From: Neorhizobium populisoli
GTDB lineage: Bacteria; Pseudomonadota; Alphaproteobacteria; Rhizobiales; Rhizobiaceae
DNA: 64,000 bases
Assembly (NCBI RefSeq): GCF_019430945.1
Contig: NZ_JAHYCB010000002.1
Coordinates: forward strand, 186,001 to 250,000
Direction of reading: 5' to 3'
Shown here: in pieces, positions 9,047 through 18,203 of the stretch
Layout of the letters: each line of letters begins with the position of its first letter
Numbering within the stretch: the stretch's first letter is position 1
Made by a program: the position numbers and the translations under genes
Notes under the pieces: model-generated
Told to the model about the DNA's origin: nothing
Database searches by the model: none
What the model saw: the letters and a program-made list of their open reading frames with translations, nothing else

Positions 9047-12000
9047 ATGGCCAGTGAGCCGATCCATCCGGGTCAATATGTCCGAACGACCTATCTGATC
9101 CCCCGCAAGATCAGCGTCACCGACGCGGCGAAACTAATCGGCATCAGCCGTCCTGGTGTATCGAATTTCTTGAACGGGAAGGTTTCGACCACTCCCGAGA
9201 TGGCGGCGCGGATCGAGACGGCATTTGGTATGCCTGCCGCGACTCTCTTAGAGATGCAAGCCGCCTTTGATGCGCACGGGACGAAAACGAAGCCGGCACC
9301 AACAAGCGCTAAGGCATATGTGCCCCCGTTCCTGAGCTTCAAGGCCAACGATGTCACCGATTGGGTCGATCACAACATTCCAGCAAGATCTCGACTATCG
9401 GTGTTTCTGAGAACGTTGGTGAATTCCACGGGGGGCAGGCTCGAAAAGGTCGACTTCCCCGGCAACGACGATGCGGAGCGCGCCGGCTGGGACGGTTGGA
9501 CGGAAGCGAAGGATGGAACGCCGTGGATCCCGGCTGGAGCCGCGGGTTGGGAGTTCGGCGTCAACGAAGACCCGAAGTCCAAGGCCGACGGCGACTTCGC
9601 CAAGAGCGTGAAGGCCTACAAGCGAAAAGCTGAGCGCGATCAGATCACGTTCGTTTTCGTCACGCCACGCAGGTGGCCGGGGAAAGCGAAATGGATCGCC
9701 GATATGAAGGCCAAAAAGCAGTGGAAGGATGTCCGGGCGTACGACGCAAGCGACCTTGAGCAATGGATGGAGCAGTCGCTTGCTGGCCAGGCATGGTTTG
9801 CCAACGAAACGGAACGCCCATCGCAAGGTGTCCGGTCACTCGACAAATGTTGGAGCGATTGGGCCAATGTCGCAAAACCTCCGTTGGACGGCAGTCTGTT
9901 CAAAACTGCGATCAGTATCGCACGGGACAAATTTAAGAGCTTTCTCGATCAGCCTGCGTCGGAGCCAATGGTTATTGCCGGCGACTCCGTGGAGGAGGCG
10001 TTGGGCTTTTTAAGTCAGTTGTTCTCCGATCCCGAGTTTACCGAGGCTCGTGATCGCGCGCTAGTGTTTGACCAGGTGGGTGTCTTACCCAAACTGGCGC
10101 AGGGGTCGAAGGACTTCGTCGCAGTCATTCATTCACGCGACGTGGAGCGCGAGCTGGGGCCATATTCCAATGCACTTCGATCGATCGTCCTTTATCCGCG
10201 CAACGCCACGAATTCAGAACCCCACGTCATCCTTGAGCCGCTTGGCTACGAGCCATTCCAGGTGGGTCTGGAGGCGATGGGGTATGACCGCGACGACATT
10301 ACGAAACATGCAAATGCGTCCGGCCGTTCGTTAACGGTCCTTCGGCGCCAGCTCTCCAATGTCGAAGCCATCCGAACGCCGGAGTGGGCTGCAGACAACA
10401 AGATCGCGTCTTCTTTGGTGCCGCTGATGCTCGTCGGTGCATGGAATGCCGACAACGAGTCAGACCAGATTGCCCTAAGTTTGGTGGCAGGCGACTTACC
10501 TTACGAAGAACTGGAACGCCGCATTCTGGAACTGCTGGCACTCAATGATGCCCCGATGTGGTCCATCGGTGGCTATCGCGGGGTTATTTCAAAAATCGAT
10601 GCGCTATTTGCGATCGCCAAGGTGATCACCCTGGCCGACCTTAAGCGGTACCTCGACTTGGCCAAGGTGGTATTGAGTGAGGACGATCCGGCGCTTGATC
10701 TACCTGAAAAAGAGCGTTGGGCGGCGGCGTCGCATGGAAAGCAGCGTGAGTTTTCGTCGGCGCTGCGCGAGGGTATTTCGGAGACGTTGGTGTTGCTGGC
10801 CGTTCATGGCAATCACCTCTTCAAGACGCGCCTCGGCTTCGACGGCGAAGTTGCCGCGTCAAGGCTTGTGACGGAGCTGCTGGAGCCGCTTTCGAAGCGG
10901 AAAATAGAAGCCAACGAACGTGACATGCCGTTGTATGCAGAAGCTGCTCCTGACACGTTCCTGAAGATTTTCGAGCGTGACCTGAAGACGGAACAACCGG
11001 CGTCAATATCGATCCTCAAGCCGGTCGAGGCGGGGCTGTTCGGATTCCATTGCTCGCGCGTCGGGCTGTTGTGGGCATTGGAAGGCTTGGCTTGGAACCC
11101 CGCTACACTGGCGCGCGCGGTGCTAATCCTTGGCCGACTGGCCTGCGTTGAAATCAACGACAACCATGGGAACAAGCCGATCGCGTCGTTGGAAGCAATC
11201 TTTCGCGCATGGATGCCCCAGACCGCGGCCGACCACAATCAGCGCCTGAAAGCGATCACGTTACTTTTGGAGAAGTTTCCGTCGGTCGGTTGGAAAGTCT
11301 GCGTCGACCAGTTCGGCCATTACGGCAATAGCGTAGGCGATTACAGCCACAAGCCAAAATGGCGTCCTGACGGCTACGGTTTTGGTGAGCCGTTCAAGTT
11401 CATGTCACCCATTCACGCGTTCGTTCGCGAGATGGTCGAGGTGTCGCTTTCCCGTCCGACCTATTCGGCAGATATGCTGTGCGACCTCGTCGAACGGCTG
11501 CATGGTCTTGCGGATAAGGATCAGGAGCGTGTCTGGAAGAACATTGAAGCATGGAAGGGGAGCGCGTCCGATCCGGACATTGCGAAGGTGCGCGAAAAAA
11601 TTCGGGTCACCGTTTTGTCGCGCCGTGGGCGCAGGAGAGCCAAAGATGAGAATTTCGCGACTTTGACCAAGACGGCAAAGGCTGTCTACGCCACCATGGA
11701 GCCGACCGACCTAGCCAACAGGTATGAATGGCTTTTCAGCCAGTCGTGGGTCGAGGAGTCTGCCGATGAACTGGATGATGATGAGCTGGATTTCCGCAAA
11801 CGCGAGGAGCGCGTCGAACAGCTTCGAGTAGCTGCCTTGACGGACGTTTTTACCCAGCAAGGTATGGATGGGATATTCGCGCTTGCGGATCAGGGGAAAG
11901 CGCAAAGTCAAATCGGATGGCATCTTATCCGCAGCGTCCTCGGCGGCGACGAGAAGCACAAGTTGATCGTGGAGGCGCTCCAGCCGGGATCGAACGGTTT

Positions 12001-13144
12001 ATCGGCAGAGAGGAGGAACCTGATTTTCGGTGCGTTGCGCGCCATGACGATCGATGACCGGGCCGTCTTCTTTGCAACGGTCATGTCGTCGCTATCGGAG
12101 GACGACATGCTCAGGCTCTTGCTGCTATCACCTTTCAATTCGGGAACGTGGGAAATTGTCGATACGCTTTCTGAAACCGGACAGGAGGGCTACTGGCAGG
12201 CCGTAAATCCGGAGTGGATTTTCGAGCCTGAAGGGGAGAACAACAAAGCGGTCGAGCGCATGCTGAAAGCTGAAAGGCCGCGCGCTGCTTTCGCTGCGGT
12301 CCACTTTAAGCTTGAAGCAATCAGCCCGTCACTCCTCTACCGGATGCTGTCCGGCATAGCCCAGGATGGCAAGGACAAGTCGGGCGAGTATCAGCTACAG
12401 GAGTACGACATCAAAAAAGCGTTCTCGCTGCTTGATCGCAATGCCGATGTGACGCTCGAGGAAAAGGCAGGACTGGAGTTCGCGTATATCGAGGTCTTGT
12501 CCCGCGCCTTCGGTAACGAAACACAGCACATCCCGAACCTTGAGCGATACATTGAGACGCACCCGGAAATGTATGTGCAGGCGCTAGTCTGGGCCTATCG
12601 CCGGAACGACGGTCAGGAAGACCCGGAGAAATTCCGCACTCCAGAGGGGCGAAAAGACTTGGCGATGAGGGGGTATCGACTCCTTGAAGGCATCGAACGA
12701 ATACCGGGTTACGACAAGATGGGCTTCCTAAAAAAGGAGAACCTAGCAAGGTGGGTGAGCGAGGTTCGCAAGCTTGCGGTTGAACTAGACCGATTGGCAG
12801 TCTGTGACATCTGCCTTGGCAAGCTATTTTCAAGCGCCCCTGCCGATGCTGACGGAAACTGGCCGTGCGAGCCTGTTCGCGATGTTATGGAAGAGCTGCA
12901 GTCCGAGGAGATATCTCGTGGGGCGCACACAGGTCTTTACAACGCACGCGGCGTTCATTGGCGCGGCGAAGGTGGCGGTCAAGAACGCGAGCTGGCGGAG
13001 AAATACAGTAAATGGGCCGAGGCAATCCAGTTCAGCCACCCTTTCGTGTCGTCAACATTGCTGATGGGCATGGTGAACACCTACCAGCAGGAAGCTGACC
13101 GGGAAGACAATGAAGCGGGTATCCGTCGACGTCTGCGTCACTGA
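9047..13144 (+). CDS. HigA-type HTH fused to a nuclease-like domain and a long helical region
   Basis: The 1365-residue protein begins with an antitoxin-type helix-turn-helix (residues 4-75). HPGQYVRTTYLIPRKISVTDAAKLIG, SRPGVSNFLNGK and ALRIETAFG-like spacing match HigA/VapI XRE domains. Residues 110-250 contain VDFPGNDDAERAGWDGW, then GWEFGVNEDPKSKADGDF, then FVFVTPRRWPGK and a DLEQWMEQS helix. The order D(GWDG), E(WEFG) and K(PKSK) suggests a diverged PD-(D/E)XK nuclease. A following segment resembles an NTPase core, but no GxxGxGKT P-loop is present (VIAGDSVEEAL stands in its place). The rest is helical. I infer a self-repressing defence or abortive-infection protein. No partner toxin gene is adjacent. 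Confidence 0.6.
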   Translation: MASEPIHPGQYVRTTYLIPRKISVTDAAKLIGISRPGVSNFLNGKVSTTPEMAARIETAFGMPAATLLEMQAAFDAHGTKTKPAPTSAKAYVPPFLSFKANDVTDWVDHNIPARSRLSVFLRTLVNSTGGRLEKVDFPGNDDAERAGWDGWTEAKDGTPWIPAGAAGWEFGVNEDPKSKADGDFAKSVKAYKRKAERDQITFVFVTPRRWPGKAKWIADMKAKKQWKDVRAYDASDLEQWMEQSLAGQAWFANETERPSQGVRSLDKCWSDWANVAKPPLDGSLFKTAISIARDKFKSFLDQPASEPMVIAGDSVEEALGFLSQLFSDPEFTEARDRALVFDQVGVLPKLAQGSKDFVAVIHSRDVERELGPYSNALRSIVLYPRNATNSEPHVILEPLGYEPFQVGLEAMGYDRDDITKHANASGRSLTVLRRQLSNVEAIRTPEWAADNKIASSLVPLMLVGAWNADNESDQIALSLVAGDLPYEELERRILELLALNDAPMWSIGGYRGVISKIDALFAIAKVITLADLKRYLDLAKVVLSEDDPALDLPEKERWAAASHGKQREFSSALREGISETLVLLAVHGNHLFKTRLGFDGEVAASRLVTELLEPLSKRKIEANERDMPLYAEAAPDTFLKIFERDLKTEQPASISILKPVEAGLFGFHCSRVGLLWALEGLAWNPATLARAVLILGRLACVEINDNHGNKPIASLEAIFRAWMPQTAADHNQRLKAITLLLEKFPSVGWKVCVDQFGHYGNSVGDYSHKPKWRPDGYGFGEPFKFMSPIHAFVREMVEVSLSRPTYSADMLCDLVERLHGLADKDQERVWKNIEAWKGSASDPDIAKVREKIRVTVLSRRGRRRAKDENFATLTKTAKAVYATMEPTDLANRYEWLFSQSWVEESADELDDDELDFRKREERVEQLRVAALTDVFTQQGMDGIFALADQGKAQSQIGWHLIRSVLGGDEKHKLIVEALQPGSNGLSAERRNLIFGALRAMTIDDRAVFFATVMSSLSEDDMLRLLLLSPFNSGTWEIVDTLSETGQEGYWQAVNPEWIFEPEGENNKAVERMLKAERPRAAFAAVHFKLEAISPSLLYRMLSGIAQDGKDKSGEYQLQEYDIKKAFSLLDRNADVTLEEKAGLEFAYIEVLSRAFGNETQHIPNLERYIETHPEMYVQALVWAYRRNDGQEDPEKFRTPEGRKDLAMRGYRLLEGIERIPGYDKMGFLKKENLARWVSEVRKLAVELDRLAVCDICLGKLFSSAPADADGNWPCEPVRDVMEELQSEEISRGAHTGLYNARGVHWRGEGGGQERELAEKYSKWAEAIQFSHPFVSSTLLMGMVNTYQQEADREDNEAGIRRRLRH

Positions 13145-13363
13145 CTGATATACTAGCTGACCTTGCCAGACACCCATCATAATTGGGCGGACCTGAGGTC
13201 TGCGAAAGGCCGCTACCGCTCTCACTTCATGAGGGGTATGGCCGCCTATGGCTTGCTTCAGACAAGACGCAGGTGTTCACGGACAAATCCGAGACTTCCT
13301 TTACTGCACCGCCCCTTGAATATACGTTTCACGTTGAGGGTCTGGGGGCAGGAACTCATATCA

Positions 13364-15166
13364 ATGGTCAGGGAAAGTCCGCGAGCACATCACATGGCCG
13401 ACAATGACCGGATGCCTGCTGAGGCTGCAAGCGATACCGTCCGCGCCGAAATTCTTGCTCATGCTGCCAACGGCTCGTTGCTGCATGCGATCTTCTACGA
13501 TTATGGACGGCGCTGTCTCGATGACAGTGATCCGACGATCGAGACGCTCAGCGATCTTCATAATAGCGGCGAGATCGATCTTCTTGGCCTGGTGACCCGC
13601 GACTCCATCCAGGCGTTTCAGGGCCAGATCTTCTGGCGCGGCCAGCACGTCTACCGCGCATTGATCAGCCGTCTTCAAGCACCCGCCGAAACGCTTCTGA
13701 ATGTTGTCCAGACTCTCATTGAAGCCGCGGGGCAGGACATGGCCGCCGGCATGCCGGTCGAGGAATTCTCGAAATGGTGTGGATCAGAACGGTCGCGGCC
13801 GACTGAACTGCTGGGCCTTATTGATCGCAAGGTTCCGCACGCAGATCGCTTTCTGACCATTGCGATCAAGCAAGGCGTAGCTGTTAACCGGCCCTATTTC
13901 CTCGATCGGGCCTATGGATTTCTCACGAGCGGGAGCGAGACCGAGAAGCAGGCCGCGATCAATGCGCTTGGCCAGATCGCATGCCAAAATGATAGAGAGT
14001 GGAATCGCCTTATTGCGGCGTTTTCGGACCTTGTGAGTGCCGACGACGCAATTCGTTCGCCGTTGATCACTGCCGTGGCGCGGCTTTTGAAGGACGCTCC
14101 ACCTGGTCGACGGAACGAATTGACCGGACTGACGGTCGCAGCGATGGAGCAGTATGGCGACTATTCGCTTGATACGGCGGCGCGCACGCTTGCCTTCGAT
14201 CTCGAACATCTGCCGGAAGAGTTGATCGATGTCCTGCTCGAGGCCTTGCTGGCCATCAATGCTTCTAACAAAGGGACGGTCGAGATGCTTGATCTGGCCC
14301 TGACGAAGCTGGTGCAGAAAGGTAACGCCGACCGCGCTCGTCGCTATCTCGACCACGTCCTGCGCCGCGAGGAGGACCGGATCGAATTCGAGCAGCTCGA
14401 TTCACTCAGCTACACGCTGCGCGACGCCGGCGAGCAGGTTTTGGACGACTGGGTTGTCGCTTGGCTGCTGGATGGAGATTATGAACTCTGCCGCGCGATG
14501 AACGACGCGCTGTTCGGTGCCGGGTCAGACGAATTCATCTTCCGGATCGACTTTGCGCGGTTTTCGCTCACGGATGCTGATTATGCTTATTTGGCACGCA
14601 AGGCGATCGCCACCTTCTTCCTGAAACAGAGCATCATGACGTCGCTGCTCGTGTCGCTGTTGCGCACTGCGCCGGTCGAAGCCACAGAGGAGATCGTCGA
14701 TCTGCTCGTCGATCCCATTCTCATCAACTATGCTAAAATCACGGACGACTATCTCAAGCCGATTTCGGAAGATGGCAGCGATCCGGCGCAAGCGGCCGTG
14801 CAGCGGGCGCTCGAGGGGCAGCAGGCCTATCTCGAAGGCCTTAGCTCGATAGGGAAGGTGCCGGAACTCCATCCATCAGAGCGCGAACGACAGCTAGAAT
14901 GGCAGCGGCATTCGGATAGCATGGCCGAAGCCTGGCAGGCGGCCAAGAAGAAATCGATCTTCGCCCAGATCGCGACGGAATCACTCATACTGTACGGAAC
15001 CCGCTCGGTATCTTGGTTCGGGGACCATACGGACGAGCGGCGGCGGATCGAAACCGCCATGAAGAGCATCAGCCATTCCTTCGAGATGCCACGGGTCGAA
15101 ATCGTCGATCCGATGGGACTGCAGATGATGCTGCTTCGCTTCCGAGGGGAAGTCCGCCCGCAATGA
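13364..15166 (+). CDS. Helical-repeat island protein, partner of the following nuclease-like gene
   Basis: No named family is recognised. ATG 13364 is preceded by a GGCAGGA stretch about 9 nt away; ATG 13394 (MADNDRMP...) is an equally possible start, and the frame is open further upstream to 13163. The protein of about 600 residues is almost entirely amphipathic helix, with paired leucine/alanine-rich helices reminiscent of HEAT or ARM repeats (EKQAAINALGQIACQ, RSPLITAVARLLKD, LDTAARTLAFDLEHLP). No catalytic motif or membrane segment is visible. Its last four bases overlap the next start as ATGA, so the two proteins are probably made in fixed ratio and may form a complex. Confidence 0.55.
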   Translation: MVRESPRAHHMADNDRMPAEAASDTVRAEILAHAANGSLLHAIFYDYGRRCLDDSDPTIETLSDLHNSGEIDLLGLVTRDSIQAFQGQIFWRGQHVYRALISRLQAPAETLLNVVQTLIEAAGQDMAAGMPVEEFSKWCGSERSRPTELLGLIDRKVPHADRFLTIAIKQGVAVNRPYFLDRAYGFLTSGSETEKQAAINALGQIACQNDREWNRLIAAFSDLVSADDAIRSPLITAVARLLKDAPPGRRNELTGLTVAAMEQYGDYSLDTAARTLAFDLEHLPEELIDVLLEALLAINASNKGTVEMLDLALTKLVQKGNADRARRYLDHVLRREEDRIEFEQLDSLSYTLRDAGEQVLDDWVVAWLLDGDYELCRAMNDALFGAGSDEFIFRIDFARFSLTDADYAYLARKAIATFFLKQSIMTSLLVSLLRTAPVEATEEIVDLLVDPILINYAKITDDYLKPISEDGSDPAQAAVQRALEGQQAYLEGLSSIGKVPELHPSERERQLEWQRHSDSMAEAWQAAKKKSIFAQIATESLILYGTRSVSWFGDHTDERRRIETAMKSISHSFEMPRVEIVDPMGLQMMLLRFRGEVRPQ

Positions 15167-16947
15167 AGCTGATTTTCCGCCAGTACCTTGCATCGTTACG
15201 CGAACGCCGTGAACTAGACGCGGTGCTACCCGACCTGCTGAGCGAGCTAGGCTATACGGTGATTTCGCGGCCTTCGATCGGCACGCGGCAGTATGGTGTT
15301 GACGTCGCAGCCCTCAGCCCGCCGGACAGCGGAGGCAAGCGCAAACTTTACTTGTTTTCGCTGAAGCAAGGGGATCTAACTCGGGCCGACTGGGACGGCA
15401 CTCCGCAGGCGCTACGCAGCTCGATTAACGAGATTATCGACGTCTATATTCCGACGCGTGTTGCCAACACCTATCGCAAGTATGATGTGGTAATCTGCCT
15501 CTGCTTTGGCGGTGATGTGCAGGAAGCGGTCCGCGACAATATGACGAATTTCACCAATGGGCTGACGCGCAAGGGTCTGTCCTTCGATGAGTGGAACGGT
15601 GACTACCTGGCTGGCCTCCTCGTCGACGGCGTGCTGCGCGAGCAACTCGTCCGCCCGGAGCTGCGTACGCATTTCCAGAAAGCAGTCGCGATGGTCGACG
15701 AGCCAGAGGTGGCATTTACTCATTTCGCCGCACTCATCCGCGGCATCTGCGCGACCATCGGAACGACCTCCAAGCAGCGCACCACGATTTTGCGCCAGCT
15801 CTCGATCTGTCTATGGGTTTTCTTCGTCTGGGCGCGCGACACGCGAAACATCGAAGCACCTTACCGGGCAAGCGAGCGTGCGCTTCTGCATGCCTGGCAG
15901 CTCGTCCATGAAGATATCGCCCAGACGGGCAAGGCAAGCGATGAGGTCGGGATCGCCTATGCTGACCTGGCCGATCTGCATTTCACGATCTGGGATGCTT
16001 TGATCGGCGAGAAGATTCTGCCGTTCGTTGATAAGCAACATGCTATATCGGTTGCCGTCAATTCGGCGGCGTCCGGCGACGTCAATCTAAAGCTGTTTGA
16101 GAACCTGGGCCGAGTGGCTATGCGAGGCCTCTGGCACCTCTGGTCCAAGTCGGGGGCGGCGCTTCTGCCTGAGGTCCGTTCGGACTGGGAGTTGCCGGAA
16201 GCCACCGAGCTGGCCCAGCAGACTGTTCTGCTGATCCGCAACAATCCCATCCTCCTAAGCCCGATCACAGATGAGCAGGTCGTTGATGTGGGCGTGACTC
16301 TGCTTTTTCTGTCGATGCTGGAACAATGGAACCAGGCGGCATGCAACTACGCGGAGGCGGTGATAGAGCGGATCACCTTGGCTTATCGGACACACAATCG
16401 ATATCCTACAATCCACAGCGACTATCGCACTATCATCGGTCATCCGCACGAGCGTACCGACGAATTTAGGCAAGCGCAGACCAAAGGGAGCACCCTAATC
16501 CCGCTCCTCGCTCTTTGGGCTGCGTCTCTTGGCGGCGCGAGGAGCGCGGCGCATCTGGCGCAATTTACGACGAAATTCATGAGCCATTGTAACGCTCAGT
16601 TCTGGATCGCGGATGCGGATACAGAGGATCGCATTTATGTCGGCGACACGCAGCACGGTGCTTCGCTCGGCGGGCTGCCGATCACAGAGGACGGCGCCGA
16701 GCTGATGCGCATTCTTGAAGCCGAGTGTTCGCCGTCCGAGCCCTTCCTCCAGCTTTCTGCTATTCGGCTTGGTCATTGGCCGATCCTTGCGCTGGCATGC
16801 CGTCACTATCGCCTGCCATTGCCGCCTGACCTATGGATGGGGCTCATGAAGCAATTGCGCGCAAACAACGGATTGATAGAAACGGTGCCCGCCCAAAGGA
16901 CGAAAAGGAAACGTCAGCCACGGGCGCAGCCATCTCGCCGGAAATAA
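15163..16947 (+). CDS. Mrr-like nuclease-domain protein
   Basis: The start is ATG 15163, whose bases overlap the upstream stop (ATGA), a translational-coupling arrangement. The 594-residue protein opens with a restriction-endonuclease-like fold: a helix RELDAVLPDLLSELGY, then GVDVAA with D47, and the strand KLYLFSLKQGD with S66-x-K68. This is the Mrr-type D...(E/Q)xK layout with Ser at the usual acidic or Gln position. Residues 130-560 are mostly helical without known motifs, and the C terminus is a short basic tail (KRKRQPRAQPSRRK). I infer DNA cleavage by the N terminus and partner or trigger sensing by the rest. Confidence 0.6.
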   Translation: MKLIFRQYLASLRERRELDAVLPDLLSELGYTVISRPSIGTRQYGVDVAALSPPDSGGKRKLYLFSLKQGDLTRADWDGTPQALRSSINEIIDVYIPTRVANTYRKYDVVICLCFGGDVQEAVRDNMTNFTNGLTRKGLSFDEWNGDYLAGLLVDGVLREQLVRPELRTHFQKAVAMVDEPEVAFTHFAALIRGICATIGTTSKQRTTILRQLSICLWVFFVWARDTRNIEAPYRASERALLHAWQLVHEDIAQTGKASDEVGIAYADLADLHFTIWDALIGEKILPFVDKQHAISVAVNSAASGDVNLKLFENLGRVAMRGLWHLWSKSGAALLPEVRSDWELPEATELAQQTVLLIRNNPILLSPITDEQVVDVGVTLLFLSMLEQWNQAACNYAEAVIERITLAYRTHNRYPTIHSDYRTIIGHPHERTDEFRQAQTKGSTLIPLLALWAASLGGARSAAHLAQFTTKFMSHCNAQFWIADADTEDRIYVGDTQHGASLGGLPITEDGAELMRILEAECSPSEPFLQLSAIRLGHWPILALACRHYRLPLPPDLWMGLMKQLRANNGLIETVPAQRTKRKRQPRAQPSRRK

Positions 16948-16958
16948 TTTCCGCCACG

Positions 16959-17894
16959 TCACCCCTTGAACACCTTCTCGCGGTGGTACTGCAGAAACTG
17001 CGAATGCGGCCGATCGTCCGCGCGAGCCGGCACAAGCAGGCGTCGCTCCGGATTGATGAGCCGCGTGATGGTATCAGGAACGGCGCCACCCGCAATCAAA
17101 AGGGTGTAGTCGTCATCGACGGAGATCAGGCCGCGATCGAACATCCAGTGCACGGTTCCGGACAACGCGAGGCCGTTACGAACACTATCCGGCCCGCAAT
17201 CTGCGACCGGACGAATATGGGCGGCCTGCACTTCCGAGCGCCCGCCGCCATTGATCAGCTTCAGGCCGGTGACGGAGCAGGTATCTTGGTAGGCTGACTT
17301 GATCGCCACGGAAAACGCCCGGTCCCGGAAGGGACGCTGCAGGACTTGGGACACGATCCGTCGGTCGATGCTGTCGATCTCGAAGGGCATCTGTGGATTG
17401 TCGCAAAAGCCGAGGCGCGCCTCCTCAGCCGGATCAGGCGCAGGGCGTTCCCGATCCCGCTTGCCCAGTACATGTGCGAAACCAGCGGCGAGGATCAGGT
17501 CATATTCTTCATCTGAGATGTTGCGAACAGCGCGCCCGAAGGCGCCCTTGTTCGTAGAGCCGTCCTCCTTGCGCAGGCCGTCCTCATAATAGTGGTCCCC
17601 GTCCTTGAAGGGTACGGCATGATTGAAGGGAAGGAAGTCGTCAATCAGCGCATAGAAGTGGTCGGCCTTCGACGAATCTCCGATGATGTTGGTGATCCTG
17701 GCTGTCGCGAAATATGCCTGCTTGCCGCCCGTTTTCATCAGATGGCCGCTCGGCCGTCGTGGCTCGTAGTAGACGATCCAGTCTCCCCGCGCAGCCTCGA
17801 TCTGACGCAGATAGGTGCGCGGGAAGTGGTAGCGCTGCTCCGGAAGATCGTCGTAGGTCGGATTGACTTTTGTCGTCAGGACCGCTTTTGACAT
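16959..17894 (-). CDS. HNH endonuclease with PUA/SRA-like N-terminal domain
   Basis: The 311-residue protein ends in a clear HNH module: RAFSVAIKSAYQDTCSVTGLKL (Cys pair region), EVQAAHIRPVADCGPDSVRNGLAL and HWMFDRGLIS. The histidine of AAHI, the asparagine of RNG and the histidine of HWMF supply the metal site. The first 130 residues (YHFPRTYLRQI, DWIVYYEPRR, YFATARITNI, HFYALIDDFLPF) look like a beta-rich PUA/EVE/SRA-type domain that could read a modified base, though this is inference. An AGAGGT site precedes the ATG. It converges with the Mrr-like gene, with 11 nt between the stops. Type IV-like restriction of modified DNA is plausible; an ordinary HNH restriction enzyme is the alternative. 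Confidence 0.75.
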   Translation of the reverse strand: MSKAVLTTKVNPTYDDLPEQRYHFPRTYLRQIEAARGDWIVYYEPRRPSGHLMKTGGKQAYFATARITNIIGDSSKADHFYALIDDFLPFNHAVPFKDGDHYYEDGLRKEDGSTNKGAFGRAVRNISDEEYDLILAAGFAHVLGKRDRERPAPDPAEEARLGFCDNPQMPFEIDSIDRRIVSQVLQRPFRDRAFSVAIKSAYQDTCSVTGLKLINGGGRSEVQAAHIRPVADCGPDSVRNGLALSGTVHWMFDRGLISVDDDYTLLIAGGAVPDTITRLINPERRLLVPARADDRPHSQFLQYHREKVFKG

Positions 17895-18203
17895 CGTGGT
17901 ACCTCTATGAACTGTCTAGGTGTTACCAGTTCGGCGGGTCTGCGAAAACATGCACGGGCGCGCAAGGTAGCGCGCCCTGTGGTTGTGTTTTTTTACTTTG
18001 GCCGATTCGAAGTAAGAAAAATTTTTATGCGCCAAAAATGAAATAAAACAAGTATAATATCACGAAATATTTTCAAATCGCGAAGTAAAAACTGGATATG
18101 CAACTTTTGGTGCGCCTTGAGTTACTTGCGAATTCAAGGGATAATTTACATATCAATTGCGCAGGTGCAGTTGATGCTTTTGCAACACGCAAGGATCTTT
18201 GAC
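17895..18203. other. Intergenic region with hairpin and AT-rich promoter stretch
   Basis: An 8-bp perfect hairpin (GGGCGCGC at 17956-17963, GCGCGCCC at 17970-17977) is followed about 10 nt later by a T-rich run to 17997. A second weaker repeat pairs TTACTT with AAGTAA around 17993-18014. Bases 17990-18110 are strikingly AT-rich compared with the surroundings and contain TATAAT at 18053-18058, a likely -10 for the rightward gene. I see no coding content. Confidence 0.45.
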
